NCBI GenBank assembly: GCA_001464915.1
Contig: LNED01000033.1
Coordinates: 186,001 to 250,000, forward strand
DNA: 64,000 nucleotides
Reading direction: 5' to 3'
From: Sphingomonadales bacterium Ga0077531
GTDB lineage: Bacteria; Pseudomonadota; Alphaproteobacteria; Sphingomonadales; Sphingomonadaceae
Part shown: positions 51,867-61,474 of the stretch, piece after piece
Numbering within the stretch: the stretch's first letter is position 1
Layout: every line of letters begins with the position of its first letter
Notes under the pieces: model-generated
The model's database searches: none
Seen by the model: the letters and a program-made list of their open reading frames with translations, nothing else
Told to the model about the DNA's origin: nothing
Position numbers and translations under genes: made by a program

Positions 51867-52951
51867 TGACCCAACAATGCGAAATTTCGTGGTTTTCCGC
51901 GCTGTGCGACGATGATTATGAATTCCTCGGCGTGCCCGATAAATATCTCCAGTCGAGCTGGGAGCATTGCCGCAACATCGTGCTGCGCGCAGAGGAAGGC
52001 GGGTTCGATAACATCCTGCTGCCCTCAGGCTATCAGCTTGGCGTCGATACCACGATCTTCGCCGCCGCCGTGGCGACGCAGGTGCAGCGGATCAAGCTGC
52101 TGTGGGCGACCCGCATGGGTGAAGACTGGCCGCCGCAGCTCGCGCGACGGATCGCCACTTTGGATCGCATCCTCGGCCCGAATGCGTCCGGCACCGGCGG
52201 GCGGCTGAACGTCAATATCATCTCGTCTGATATGCCGGGCGAGAAGATGGAGAGCGGGCCCCGCTACGCCCGCGGCACCGAGATCATGAAGATCGTCCGC
52301 ACGCTGCTGAACGGCGAACATCTCGATTTTCAGGGCGAGTTCTACAATCTCAAACTCGATCCGCCGCGCATCACCACGCTGTCAGGCAAGTGCCCGCCGT
52401 TCTACTTCGGCGGCCTGAGTCACGAAGCGCGCGAATGCGCTGCCGAGGCTTGTGATGTCTACCTGATGTGGCCTGACACGATGGACAAGGTGCGCGATAC
52501 CATCGCCGATATGCGGGAGCGGGCGGCGCGTTATGGCCGGACCCTCAAGTTCGGATACCGCGCCCACGTGATCGTCCGCGACACCGAGGACGAGGCGCGC
52601 GCCTATGCTGACCGCCTGCTGTCCAAGCTTGACGACGAAGCAGGCCGCGTGATCCGTGAAAAGTCATTGGATGCCAAGAACTACGGCGTGCAGCGCCAGC
52701 AGGAATTGCGCAGCGCGGCGGATGGTGATGGCTTTGTCGAAGAGAACTTGTGGACCGGCATCGGCCGCGCGCGATCAGGCTGCGGGGCGGCGATTGTCGG
52801 CACGCCCGATCAGGTGCTCGCCAAGCTGCGCGCCTATCAGGCCGAAGGGATCGAGGCGTTCATTCTGTCGGGTTACCCGCACATGCAGGAAGCCGATATG
52901 TTCGCGCGCCATGTGCTGCCGCACATCCAGCACGGTCCGCTGGAGATGTAG
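51866..52951 (+). CDS. smoC: FMNH2-dependent sulfoquinovose monooxygenase (SmoC/SquD-like, SsuD family)
   Basis: LLM-class bacterial luciferase-like flavin monooxygenase of 361 residues that cuts the C-S bond of a sulfonate with O2 and FMNH2, giving aldehyde and sulfite. It has the SsuD-type layout: ISWFSALCDDDY at the first strand, AEEGGFDNILLPSGYQLGVDT, WATRMGEDWPPQLARRIATLD, GRLNVNIISSDMPGE, YFGGLSHEARECAAEACDVYLMWPDT, and the flexible active-site segment ENLWTGIGRARSGCGAAIVG. Next to a sulfoquinovosidase gene its natural substrate is sulfoquinovose. ATG 51866 overlaps the reductase stop; GGAGAGAGG lies just upstream. It needs FMNH2, probably from the reductase at 40785. Confidence 0.88.
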   Translation: MTQQCEISWFSALCDDDYEFLGVPDKYLQSSWEHCRNIVLRAEEGGFDNILLPSGYQLGVDTTIFAAAVATQVQRIKLLWATRMGEDWPPQLARRIATLDRILGPNASGTGGRLNVNIISSDMPGEKMESGPRYARGTEIMKIVRTLLNGEHLDFQGEFYNLKLDPPRITTLSGKCPPFYFGGLSHEARECAAEACDVYLMWPDTMDKVRDTIADMRERAARYGRTLKFGYRAHVIVRDTEDEARAYADRLLSKLDDEAGRVIREKSLDAKNYGVQRQQELRSAADGDGFVEENLWTGIGRARSGCGAAIVGTPDQVLAKLRAYQAEGIEAFILSGYPHMQEADMFARHVLPHIQHGPLEM

Positions 52952-52972
52952 TCAAGCGGTGCTCGGCGCGCT

Positions 52973-54157
52973 CTAATCCTTGAGCGTTTCCAGCGCCGTT
53001 GGAAGGGCGGCAGCGAAGTGCCTTGCCGCATCGCGGGTGGCGGCGCGATCAGCGGTGTCCGCCACCTCATACGTGTAGGCTGGGGCGGCAAAGGTCGCGT
53101 GGAACCAGTTTTTCGCGGTGCCGCTGCCGGGGTTGGCGTTGCGCGGCTCGATCGTGAAGGGGTAGCCGGGAAGAGCGTTCTCTTTGCCTGTCAGCCATGC
53201 GGCGCGGAACCGCTGTTGCGCCGCGCTCGCCTCCTCGTCGCCCTGTACATAGAACAGGTTGCGGCTGGTCGAGTGGAAATCGATCATCGCGACCGGGCGA
53301 ACAGAGGCGGGCAGGGCATCGAGCCACGCCTTGACCGCGCGGGTTTCGGGTTGGTTGAAGTCGCCCCAATCGCGATTGAGGTCAGCCGCGCCGCGATTGG
53401 CGCGCCAATGCCCGCGTGCCACGCCATCAGGGTTGAGCAGCGGGACAATCAGGAACTGATGGTCGGCGAAGGCCTGTGGGTCGCCAGCAAGCCTCTCCAC
53501 CAATTCATCCACAAAGGCTCGCATGGCCACCGCCCCGGTCACCTCGGGCGGATGCTGACGGCCCAGCAGCACTACCAAGCGCGGCCCATCCGTGCGGCCC
53601 AACCGTATCGCCTCGACCGGGCGGCCATCATGCGACCGGCTGAGCGTGAAGGGTTGGGCGCCTAGTGCCGCGCCCCAACGCCGCAGGTCGGCGCTATGAT
53701 CGGCAGTCGTGATCAGTTCTTGCGCGCTGACCTGCCCCTTGCCCGGCGGCAGGCGCAGGGTTGCCGATTTGCTGTCTTCGCTCAATTCGATCGGAAGCTC
53801 GCTGACGGCGTTCCCATCGCTCCACTTGGGCGCATAGCGGTGCGCGCCTGAGAGATAGCGCAAGTTGACCGTCACCAGCGCATCGCCTGTGCTTTCGTAC
53901 CGAAAGGCATACCACGGCGATGGGTTGATCGGCGGCGCGTGTTCGGGCGTTATCAGCACATCGAATTCACGCTCACCTGTGATGGCGCAGGTGGAGGCAG
54001 ACGCGCCTTCGAAATCGAACGCGATCCGCGCAAAGGGTGTGCGACATTCGCTCCCCGCTGTCACGGCTCCCGAAGCAGGCACAGGGGGCGGCGTTTGCAC
54101 GCACGCCCCCAGCATCACAAAAAATCCGGCCCACAGGTATCGCCAGCGTATTCCCAT
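52973..54157 (-). CDS. M14 family zinc carboxypeptidase-like lipoprotein
   Basis: Periplasmic or surface peptidase of 394 residues. A lipoprotein signal is visible (FFVMLGAC, Cys near 19). The N-terminal 150 residues form a beta-domain as in cytosolic-carboxypeptidase-like M14 proteins. The zinc site is GRQHPPEVTG (His and Glu) with the third ligand in MIDFHSTSRN, the substrate Asn-Arg pair in NRGAADLNRDW, and the catalytic Glu probably in YTYEVAD. It lies 12 bp downstream of the third TonB receptor gene, so it is the last gene of the dctA operon and may trim acidic residues from an imported peptide or hydrolyse an amide linked to a dicarboxylate. Convergent with smoC, 21 bp away. Confidence 0.82.
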   Translation of the reverse strand: MGIRWRYLWAGFFVMLGACVQTPPPVPASGAVTAGSECRTPFARIAFDFEGASASTCAITGEREFDVLITPEHAPPINPSPWYAFRYESTGDALVTVNLRYLSGAHRYAPKWSDGNAVSELPIELSEDSKSATLRLPPGKGQVSAQELITTADHSADLRRWGAALGAQPFTLSRSHDGRPVEAIRLGRTDGPRLVVLLGRQHPPEVTGAVAMRAFVDELVERLAGDPQAFADHQFLIVPLLNPDGVARGHWRANRGAADLNRDWGDFNQPETRAVKAWLDALPASVRPVAMIDFHSTSRNLFYVQGDEEASAAQQRFRAAWLTGKENALPGYPFTIEPRNANPGSGTAKNWFHATFAAPAYTYEVADTADRAATRDAARHFAAALPTALETLKD

Positions 54158-54169
54158 GGGCCGGGCCTA

Positions 54170-57100
54170 TCAGAACGTTTTGCGAAGTTCGACCCGGAAC
54201 ACCCGCCCGCGCGGCGAATGCAGCGCACTGAAGTAGCCCAGATCTTCGTCAGCCAGTGGCGGATCCTTGTCGAACAGGTTGTTGACCCCCAACCGGATCC
54301 GCGTGCCATCCAGCGCCGTGTCGTTCTCGAAGGTGTAGCCCACCGCGAGGTTGAAGGTCAGGAAATCGTCGACCCGGTAGAAGTTGGCATTGGGATCATC
54401 CGAGACAATCGGCGTGTCGCGGCTGACGCTGGTGTCATACACGCCGCCGACATAGCTGGCGAACAGCGACACATCGACCGGGCCCTTGTCCCAGTTGACC
54501 GAACCGCTGAACCGCCACTTGGGCCGACCTTCGATTTCGAGCAGCTGGCCAAGCCCGCCCACCACCACTTCGGGCGGCAGTACCCCTGCGGCGATCCCGG
54601 CGAGCAATTCCTCACCGTCGGTCCCAGCTGACTGGACAAAGCTGTTCAACCGCGCGGCATTGAACCGCAGGCGGAAATCGCCCAGCCCGAAATCAGGCAC
54701 GTTGTAGAACATCCCGAAATCCCAGCCTTTGGAAATGCGGCTGTCGAGGTTGAGATAGGGATCGAGCACCTGAATGATTTCACCCGCCGGTGCGAGGCTG
54801 GTACCCGCGAACAGGTCGATATCATCCTGCGTCGGGTTGGCGCGGATAACGTTGGGATTGGTGCCCCCCGCAAGGCGGCGCAGCAGGTCGAGCGCGATCG
54901 CGTTGTCATCGCCAAACGTGCCCACCAGCCCGCGCTGTTCAACGCGCCAGTAATCCGCCGTCAGCGTCAGTCCCGGCACAAAGGTGGGTTCGAGCACGAT
55001 GCCCAGATTGATGCTGGTGCTGTCTTCCGGCTCCAGCGTGTCGGAGCCTGAGCGGAAGCTGATCACGCCTTCGCCCGGACACACGCCCAGGCTGGACAGC
55101 GTGCCTTGTTCCACCATCGCCTGACAGATCACGAAATCATCGCGGGTGTTGGAGCGGGTGGTGCCGGCGTCATTGACCTGCACCAGATTTGGCGCGCGGA
55201 AACCCTGCGACCATGCACCGCGGAAGGTCACACCGGGGATTGTGGTCCACGATGCAGCAATGCGCGGCACCACTGCCGTCTGATCAATATCAGTAAAATG
55301 CTCCATCCGGCCCGCCAGCTGGAGGTTGAGCGCTTCGATCAACGGGATATCCATATCCTCGCTCACCAAAGGCACGAACACTTCGGCAAATGCCGAATAG
55401 ACTTCACGCGCGCCGCTGGTGTCGGGCGATTGGCTGGTGCCAACCACATCGCTCCCATTGAATACGCCGGTGACGGTATCGGTGAAGGTGATCGTCCCAT
55501 CAAGCCGCGCGTCGCGATCATCGAAGAAGGTCTCGCGCCGCCATTCGATCCCTGCTGCCACCCCGACATCGCCGCCGGGCAGCGTAAACAGGTCGTTGCG
55601 GCTGACTTTGAAATCGGCCAGCGCCAGCGTGGTGCCGCCGTCGCGGGTCACGTCGATCAGGAAGGGGTCGATCACGCTTTGCGGGTTGGGGGTGCAATCG
55701 CCTTCGCCCGGATCGCCCATCACGCAGCCGCCGTTGAACGGGTTATAGGCATCGGGCGTGCTGCGGTTGATCGCTTGCTGCACCAAGGTGAGCGAGACGC
55801 GGTTGCCTTCGACGTCGGACACCTTGGCTTCGGAATAGACGAACCCGGTGTCGAAATCCCACGATCCGATATTGCCGCGCAAGCCGCCCACCAGCCGGAA
55901 CGAATCCTTGTCAACGGACACCGAGCGGTTGCCGACATCGACAAAGCGATACCGTTCGGCAATCACGTCAGCGCCGGTGGCGGCAATCGTGGTGCCCGGC
56001 AGGCGGTTGGGGTTGGCCGCGCCGCCGGGGAAAGTCACTGGCCCGAACGGGTTGTAATAGGCGTTGCGCGAAATCCCCAGCGGCACTGCGCTGAGGATCG
56101 CGGCCGGAGTGATGAAGCGTTCGCTTTCGGAGCGGAAATAGCTCCCCTCGAAATAGGCTTCGATATCATTGGTCAACTCGTAACTCAGCAACGCGGCCGC
56201 ATTGTAGCGGTTCTTTTCGCTGATCAGCGTAGTGCCGAAATTGGTGTTGTACCGCACAGCGATGTCCGGGGTGATACCGTTGCGCGCACACACGCCGTTA
56301 CCGAAACTCAGTCGGCATCCGGGCAGCGTATCGGGCTGGAGATAGAAATCGTCATCACCAATCGGGGTGCGGTTGGTTGGTGCCTGAATGTCGAACTGCC
56401 CGAACGGGCCAAAGGTGTTGCGGTTGTTGAACTGCACATCGCCTTCGAAATCGGTGCCTTCGACCAGCGCCAAACGGTTGTCGTCGGCGGCGTAGTCGCG
56501 CGCGGACGCGGGCAGGCCGTTTTCGTGGAAATAGCCGCCGTAAACCGTCAGATTGCCGCGCCCGCCGCCGAAATCGAAGCCGTATCCGGCGCTGATCTGC
56601 GCGCTGTATAGGTCGGTGCCGTCGGAATCGCGGTATTCACCTTCGATGAAGCCGCCCGTCCGATTGCCGCGCAGCACGGTGTTGACCACACCCGCCACCG
56701 CATCCGCGCCGTAAATTGCCGAGGCGCCGTCACGCAGCACTTCGAGCCGCCGGACGCTGCCCGGGGCGATCTCGTTGGCATCGGGGCTGACCACCGGCAC
56801 CAGCAATTCAGTCTGGAAACCGGGGTGCAGCACCATCCGCCGCCCGTTGAGCAGCAGCAGCGTGTTGCCAGTGCCCAGATCGCGCAGGTTGATCGAGGCG
56901 ACGTCGCCGCGGGCGTTGTTCTGGGTGGTGTCGTTCTGTTCGTTGAAGGCGACCGTCCCGGCCTGCGGGATGGCACGGAACAATTCGTCGCCCGATGCAG
57001 CGGCGATGTTCTGGATATCGGTCTCATCGATGACCGTTACCGGCAGCACATCGTTGATCTTGGCGCCCTGAATTTGGGTGCCGGTGACGATGATCTCGCG

Positions 57101-57217
57101 CTCCGGCTCAGGCACCGGTGCGGGCGGCGTAGCGTCTTGTGCGTGAGCCACGCTGGCGGCCAACATGCTGCCACCGCACATCAGGACGAACCTGCTCAGA
57201 AACCGTGTCGACATCAT
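54170..57217 (-). CDS. TonB-dependent outer-membrane receptor, dctA operon
   Basis: Outer-membrane transporter of 1,015 residues. The signal peptide ends at VAHAQD (about residue 27), then a TonB box (EREIIVTGTQIQG), plug domain (DELFRAIPQAGTV, VASINLRDLGTGNTLLLLNGRRMVLHPG, VRRLEVLRDGASAIYGADAVAGVVN) and a barrel ending in VELRKTF, the usual terminal Phe. The plug type with GTGNTLLLLNGRR is often seen in receptors for peptides or polysaccharides. ATG 57217 overlaps the esterase stop. Position between a C4-dicarboxylate permease/esterase pair and an M14 peptidase suggests import of a dicarboxylate-containing conjugate; the substrate is unknown. Confidence 0.92.
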   Translation of the reverse strand: MMSTRFLSRFVLMCGGSMLAASVAHAQDATPPAPVPEPEREIIVTGTQIQGAKINDVLPVTVIDETDIQNIAAASGDELFRAIPQAGTVAFNEQNDTTQNNARGDVASINLRDLGTGNTLLLLNGRRMVLHPGFQTELLVPVVSPDANEIAPGSVRRLEVLRDGASAIYGADAVAGVVNTVLRGNRTGGFIEGEYRDSDGTDLYSAQISAGYGFDFGGGRGNLTVYGGYFHENGLPASARDYAADDNRLALVEGTDFEGDVQFNNRNTFGPFGQFDIQAPTNRTPIGDDDFYLQPDTLPGCRLSFGNGVCARNGITPDIAVRYNTNFGTTLISEKNRYNAAALLSYELTNDIEAYFEGSYFRSESERFITPAAILSAVPLGISRNAYYNPFGPVTFPGGAANPNRLPGTTIAATGADVIAERYRFVDVGNRSVSVDKDSFRLVGGLRGNIGSWDFDTGFVYSEAKVSDVEGNRVSLTLVQQAINRSTPDAYNPFNGGCVMGDPGEGDCTPNPQSVIDPFLIDVTRDGGTTLALADFKVSRNDLFTLPGGDVGVAAGIEWRRETFFDDRDARLDGTITFTDTVTGVFNGSDVVGTSQSPDTSGAREVYSAFAEVFVPLVSEDMDIPLIEALNLQLAGRMEHFTDIDQTAVVPRIAASWTTIPGVTFRGAWSQGFRAPNLVQVNDAGTTRSNTRDDFVICQAMVEQGTLSSLGVCPGEGVISFRSGSDTLEPEDSTSINLGIVLEPTFVPGLTLTADYWRVEQRGLVGTFGDDNAIALDLLRRLAGGTNPNVIRANPTQDDIDLFAGTSLAPAGEIIQVLDPYLNLDSRISKGWDFGMFYNVPDFGLGDFRLRFNAARLNSFVQSAGTDGEELLAGIAAGVLPPEVVVGGLGQLLEIEGRPKWRFSGSVNWDKGPVDVSLFASYVGGVYDTSVSRDTPIVSDDPNANFYRVDDFLTFNLAVGYTFENDTALDGTRIRLGVNNLFDKDPPLADEDLGYFSALHSPRGRVFRVELRKTF

Positions 57218-58176
57218 TCTTCTCCCCGTTTTTTCGTAATTTCAAGCGATTGTGCCCAGTGCGCGAACAGCGCGGGCCATTGGCTGATAACCTGATCCGG
57301 CTTGCCCAGCCCCCAGCCGTGCCCGCCATCGCGGAACATGTGCAGTTCCGCGCTCGCTCCGGCGGCGGTCAGTTTTTCGAACAACAGGATGCTGTGGCCG
57401 GGCGGCGTGGTGGTATCGTCAGCGGAGGCAAAGATGATGGTCGGCGGCGCATCCTTGCTGACATGGGTATCGAGCGACCATTCGGCTTCGGCCTTGGCGT
57501 TCGGCTTTTCGCCAATGATCTCGCGCCGGGTGCGGGTGGTGTCATACGGCTTGCGCAGCGTCACCACCGGGAACAATAGCACTGCAAAATCGGGCCGTGC
57601 GGAGACCCGCTCATAGGTGTCCGCCCCGGCATAAAGCGGGCGCGCGGGCTGGAGCGCAGTGAAGCCTGCCAGATGCCCGCCTGCGGAAAATCCCATGATG
57701 CCGATCTTGCCCGGATCAACCGCAAATTCGCCTGCACGGCAGCGGATGATCTTCATTGCGCGCTGCGCATCCATAAACGGCGCGGCGGCGTCCCACCCGT
57801 CATTGGGCAGGCGGTAGAGCAGTTCGAACACGGTGAAACCTTGCGCCTGCAACCACTGAGCAGCGGGCGTGCTTTCCTTCCACAGCTGGATGCGGAAATA
57901 GCCGCCGCCGCCTGCCACCAGCACCGCTGCGCCATTGGGCACGGCCGGGCGGTAAACCCGCATCCGCGGTGTGGCGATATTCGACAGTGCGCCAAAGCCT
58001 GCGCCCGCCTCGCCCAGCTTTTCTGGCCCGGACACCCCGCCATTGCCCGGCGGTGTTCCCGGCCAGAGCAGAATTTCCTCTGGCGTAGTCGTAGCGGCGA
58101 GCGGCCCCAAGGGCAGCACACCTGCCAGCAGCGCCAGCGCGCCGCCTGAGCGTATCAGGGTGCGCCGCTGGATCAT
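57214..58176 (-). CDS. Exported alpha/beta-hydrolase esterase (BD-FAE/acetylesterase-like)
   Basis: Serine hydrolase of 320 residues. The N-terminus [21 protein letters not shown] has a twin-arginine-like export signal. The hydrolase fold shows an oxyanion strand ([14 protein letters not shown]), nucleophile elbow IMGFSAGGH, acidic residue in [10 protein letters not shown], and catalytic His in FRDGGHGWG. Such proteins remove acyl groups from sugars or hydrolyse small esters in the periplasm. ATG 58176 overlaps the dctA stop and its own stop overlaps the receptor start, so the four genes are coupled. In this operon it may release a dicarboxylate, for example succinate, from an imported ester for uptake by DctA. 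Substrate inferred. Confidence 0.85.
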   Translation of the reverse strand: MIQRRTLIRSGGALALLAGVLPLGPLAATTTPEEILLWPGTPPGNGGVSGPEKLGEAGAGFGALSNIATPRMRVYRPAVPNGAAVLVAGGGGYFRIQLWKESTPAAQWLQAQGFTVFELLYRLPNDGWDAAAPFMDAQRAMKIIRCRAGEFAVDPGKIGIMGFSAGGHLAGFTALQPARPLYAGADTYERVSARPDFAVLLFPVVTLRKPYDTTRTRREIIGEKPNAKAEAEWSLDTHVSKDAPPTIIFASADDTTTPPGHSILLFEKLTAAGASAELHMFRDGGHGWGLGKPDQVISQWPALFAHWAQSLEITKKRGEE

Positions 58177-59564
58177 GGCCGTTCCTCCAGCATGTCGGCG
58201 ATTTTCTCGCTCACCGGGCCGCTGCGCTCGTGACGTTCGATGTCTTCGATGGGCAGCGGCATCGGCGCACCCGCCATCGCCGCGTTGAGCCGGTCGCGAT
58301 CCAGCGCGTCTTCCCAACGCGCGACCACAATCGTCGCCACCGCATTGCCGATGAAATTGGTGAGCGCGCGGCATTCGCTCATGAACCGATCGATGCCGAG
58401 GATCAGCGCCATGCCCGCGACCGGCACGCTTGGCACCACCGAAAGTGTCGCGGCCAGGATCACGAAGCCCGACCCCGTCACGCCGGCCGCGCCCTTGGAA
58501 CTGATCATCGCCACCAGCACCAGCGTCAACTGTTCGCCGATGCTGAGATCCACGCCGACCGCCTGCGCAATGAACAGCGTCGCCAGCGTCATGTAGATGT
58601 TGGTGCCATCAAGATTGAACGAATAGCCAGTGGGCACCACCAGCCCGACGACCGCCTTGCGGCACCCGGCCTGTTCCATCTTCTCCATCAGGCTCGGCAG
58701 CGCGGCTTCGGACGACGACGTACCCAGCACCAGCAGCAGCTCTTCGCGCAGATAACGGATCAGCGCAAAGATCGAAAAACCGTTGAACCAGCCCACCATA
58801 CCCAGCACCACAATCACGAACAGCAGCGAGGTGAGATAGAAGGTCGCCACCAGCGCTGCGAGATTGGCGAGGCTGCCGATCCCGAATTCGCCGATGGTGA
58901 AGGCCATCGCCCCGAACGCGCCGATGGGCGCAAGCTTCATCAGCATATGCACCAGCCGGAACACCACCGCGCTGAACGATGTCATCACATCGAGCACTAG
59001 GTCGCTCGCCGGACGGGTCATCGCCAGCGCCACCCCGGCAAGGATCGCCACCAGCAGCACCTGCAGAATCTGCCCATCGGTCATCGCGCTGAACAGGGTG
59101 TCCGGGATGATGTTGAGCAGGAAGCCCTCAATCGTCTGGGCTTGGGCCTTGTCGGAAAATTCGGCCACCGCACCGGTATCAAGCGTGGCTGGATCAATCC
59201 CCAGCCCCTCGCCCGGCCGGACGACATTGCCGACCACCAGCCCGATGATCAGCGCCAAGGTGGAGAAAGTCAGGAAATAGGCAAACGCCTTGCCAGCGAC
59301 CGATCCGACCGCCTTCATGTCGCTCATGCCCGCAATGCCGGTGGCGACGGTCAGGAAGATCACCGGCGCGATGATCATCTTGACCAGCTTGATAAAACCA
59401 TCGCCAAGCGGCTTTAGTGCAGTTCCGACCTCAGGGTAAAAATGCCCGAGCATCGCACCCAAGGCGATGGCGGTGAGCACCTGCACGTAGAGTTGCTGAT
59501 AGAGCGGCTTGCGGCGCGGCGTGGCGGCGGCTGGCTCGGTCGATATTGCTGCTGGCGCGCCCAT
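58173..59564 (-). CDS. dctA: C4-dicarboxylate transport protein DctA
   Basis: Inner-membrane symporter of the DAACS family for succinate, fumarate and malate. Family marks are [60 protein letters not shown], the serine-rich hairpin [34 protein letters not shown] and [15 protein letters not shown] 59564 (463 residues) has GGGGGAAC upstream; the open frame extends 41 codons further without support. Upstream lie a sigma-54-like promoter (59658-59672) and tandem palindromes (59717-59762), consistent with control by the divergent dctBD. The leader also carries a 15-bp palindrome at 59593-59607 (TGCCGCTGAGCGGCA) of unknown role. Confidence 0.93.
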   Translation of the reverse strand: MGAPAAISTEPAAATPRRKPLYQQLYVQVLTAIALGAMLGHFYPEVGTALKPLGDGFIKLVKMIIAPVIFLTVATGIAGMSDMKAVGSVAGKAFAYFLTFSTLALIIGLVVGNVVRPGEGLGIDPATLDTGAVAEFSDKAQAQTIEGFLLNIIPDTLFSAMTDGQILQVLLVAILAGVALAMTRPASDLVLDVMTSFSAVVFRLVHMLMKLAPIGAFGAMAFTIGEFGIGSLANLAALVATFYLTSLLFVIVVLGMVGWFNGFSIFALIRYLREELLLVLGTSSSEAALPSLMEKMEQAGCRKAVVGLVVPTGYSFNLDGTNIYMTLATLFIAQAVGVDLSIGEQLTLVLVAMISSKGAAGVTGSGFVILAATLSVVPSVPVAGMALILGIDRFMSECRALTNFIGNAVATIVVARWEDALDRDRLNAAMAGAPMPLPIEDIERHERSGPVSEKIADMLEERP

Positions 59565-59657
59565 TGGTCGCTTGTTCCCCCGGCCCTTAACGTGCCGCTG
59601 AGCGGCATCTCTCTGGCACGCAGGATCGCCCGACTGAGACGGGTCCGCAAGCATATC

Positions 59658-59672
59658 GCAACGTTGAGGCCA
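59658..59672 (-). promoter_or_regulatory. Candidate sigma-54 promoter of the dctA operon
   Basis: On the minus strand the sequence TGGCCTCAACGTTGC matches the -24/-12 core (TGGC, then TTGC with the correct ten bases between GG and GC). It lies 94 bp before the dctA start codon and 45 bp downstream of the tandem palindromes, a spacing normal for an NtrC-type activator. The short motif can occur by chance, and the activator loop of the adjacent DctD is atypical. Confidence 0.5.
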
Positions 59673-59716
59673 ATCCCGAGAAATCATCGAGTTACGTTCC
59701 TATGACAGCTCCATCG

Positions 59717-59762
59717 TGCGAAAATCCGCACAAATTCCTTGCGCCCAATGCGGAAATCCGCA
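59717..59762. promoter_or_regulatory. Tandem 14-bp palindromes, likely DctD activator sites
   Basis: TGCGAAAATCCGCA (59717-59730) and TGCGGAAATCCGCA (59749-59762) share 13 of 14 bases; the second is perfectly symmetric in its six-base arms. The repeats are 32 bp apart, three helical turns, so two dimers would bind on the same face. They lie in the 233-bp region between dctA and dctB. Confidence 0.65.
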
Positions 59763-59797
59763 CAAGCTGACGACTGAGAGGAAAGGGGGCACCATTG

Positions 59798-61474
59798 ATG
59801 CGCGGCCAATTGGGACGCTGGAATTTGCTGCTGATCGCGCTGGTCGGCGCAGTGTTGATCGGCGCGCTGGCGATGCTTGGGCTCGACCGGGCGATGCGGG
59901 CACGCGCGCTGGACGATACGCGCGCCGCAGCAACCAGCCAGGCCGCAATCTTGGCCGCCGGGCTGGAGAGCGAGCTCAACAAATTCACGCTTGTCCCGCG
60001 CGTGCTAGCGGTTGATCCCGAAGTGGCCGCCTTGCTGGCGGGCGACACCGGGCAGCGCGGCGTGCTCAATCGGCGGCTGGCGGCTTTGGCGCAGCAGACC
60101 GATGCCGCAGCGATTTATCTGATGGATGCGCGCGGGCAGACGCTGGCGGCGAGCAATTGGGATCGGCCCGACAGCTTTATCGGTTCAAACTACGGGTTCC
60201 GCGATTACTTTGCCGGCGCGATGCGTGATGGCACCCGCGATGAATTCGCGCTTGGCACGGTCAGCCGCCGTCCGGGGCTTTACCTCGCCGAACGGGTCGG
60301 CTCGGCGGAAAGCCCGCTGGGGGTGGTTGCGGTCAAGGTCGAGTTTGACAGTCTTGAGCGCAAATGGCGTGATGCCGAAGCCGGGGTGTTTGTCACCGAT
60401 GCGGATGGGATCGTACTGCTCAGCAGCAATCCCGCATGGCGGTTCCGCGCGGCGAGCATCGGCAGTGTGCGCCCGCCTGCGCGGGATCCGGCGCGTGATG
60501 CGGTTCGTTTCGGTGTGCGCGAGCCTGTACCCTTCGATCTGCCAACCACTGGCGGGCTTGGATCGCCGGTGCGAATGGTCGAGAATATCCAGCCAATCGC
60601 TCCGGTTGGCTGGGATTTGCATTTGCTCGCCGATCCAGCCCCGCGCCTGTCCGCAGCGATTGCCAATGGGCGGCTGGCAGGGGTGATTGGCTTGGGCGCG
60701 TTAAGTCTGCTCATCGCAGGGGCGGTGCTGTGGCAGCGCCGGCGCCAAGCCCGCGCCGCAGCGCAGCTCGATGCGCAGACCGCGACTTTGCGCGAACAAT
60801 TGCAGCAGGCCAACCGGCTGGCGACGCTGGGCCAGATCACCGCCGGGCTGGGCCATGAAATCCGCCAGCCGCTCGCCGCGATGCGGGTCTATGCCGAAAG
60901 TGGTGAGCGCCTGATGGGTGCCGCACGGCATGGCGAGGCGGCGGAAAATTTCACAAAGATCGCGGGATTGGCGGGCCAGATTGGCGCCATCACCGAAGAG
61001 CAGCTGCATTTCAGCCGCCGTTCGGCAGGGGAGCCGCGCGATATCCGACTGGTCGAGGTGATTGACGGATCGCTGCTGCTGCTGCGCGACCAGATTCGCC
61101 AGAAGGGCATCACGCTCAGCCTGCCTGCGCCCGAGGCTGCCGCGGCTTGCGTTCGCGCGCGTCACGTTCAGCTGGAACAGGTGCTGGTCAACCTGCTCCA
61201 GAACGCGGTGCAGGCCTGCGCCCCTGGCGGACAGATCACGCTAACGATTGACGCCGCGCCGCACACCATCAATCTCAGTGTCAGCGACGACGGGCCGGGC
61301 GTTCCTGCCAACCTGCGTGACACGTTGTTCCAGCCCTTCGTCACCAGCAAGGATGAAGGCATCGGATTGGGCCTAGCCATTTCGCAGGACATTATGCGGC
61401 AATTGGGCGGCGATCTGGTGCTGGAAAACACGCCCAAGGGTGCGCGCTTTATCATGGTGATGCCCGCGCCATGA
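59798..61474 (+). CDS. dctB: C4-dicarboxylate sensor histidine kinase DctB
   Basis: Membrane sensor kinase of about 558 residues. An N-terminal membrane helix (LLLIALVGAVLIGALAMLGL) is followed by a periplasmic double-PAS-like (dCache) domain with NYGFRDYFAGAMRDG and FALGTVSRRPGLYLAERV, typical of DctB, then a second helix (VIGLGALSLLIAGAVLW), a coiled linker, the phosphorylated His in GLGHEIRQPLAAM, and the ATPase domain (LLQNAVQAC, DDGPGVP, GIGLGLAIS). ATG 59798 has GAGGAAAGGGGG upstream. The stop overlaps dctD. It is divergent from dctA and should sense succinate-type acids in the periplasm. Confidence 0.92.
   Translation: MRGQLGRWNLLLIALVGAVLIGALAMLGLDRAMRARALDDTRAAATSQAAILAAGLESELNKFTLVPRVLAVDPEVAALLAGDTGQRGVLNRRLAALAQQTDAAAIYLMDARGQTLAASNWDRPDSFIGSNYGFRDYFAGAMRDGTRDEFALGTVSRRPGLYLAERVGSAESPLGVVAVKVEFDSLERKWRDAEAGVFVTDADGIVLLSSNPAWRFRAASIGSVRPPARDPARDAVRFGVREPVPFDLPTTGGLGSPVRMVENIQPIAPVGWDLHLLADPAPRLSAAIANGRLAGVIGLGALSLLIAGAVLWQRRRQARAAAQLDAQTATLREQLQQANRLATLGQITAGLGHEIRQPLAAMRVYAESGERLMGAARHGEAAENFTKIAGLAGQIGAITEEQLHFSRRSAGEPRDIRLVEVIDGSLLLLRDQIRQKGITLSLPAPEAAAACVRARHVQLEQVLVNLLQNAVQACAPGGQITLTIDAAPHTINLSVSDDGPGVPANLRDTLFQPFVTSKDEGIGLGLAISQDIMRQLGGDLVLENTPKGARFIMVMPAP

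Noticed and set aside
55106..56611. Open frame of 501 codons antisense to the third TonB receptor gene
   Set aside because: The opposite strand encodes a clear receptor with signal peptide and TonB box; the antisense translation is compositionally biased (His, Arg, Gly, Ala) with no motif.
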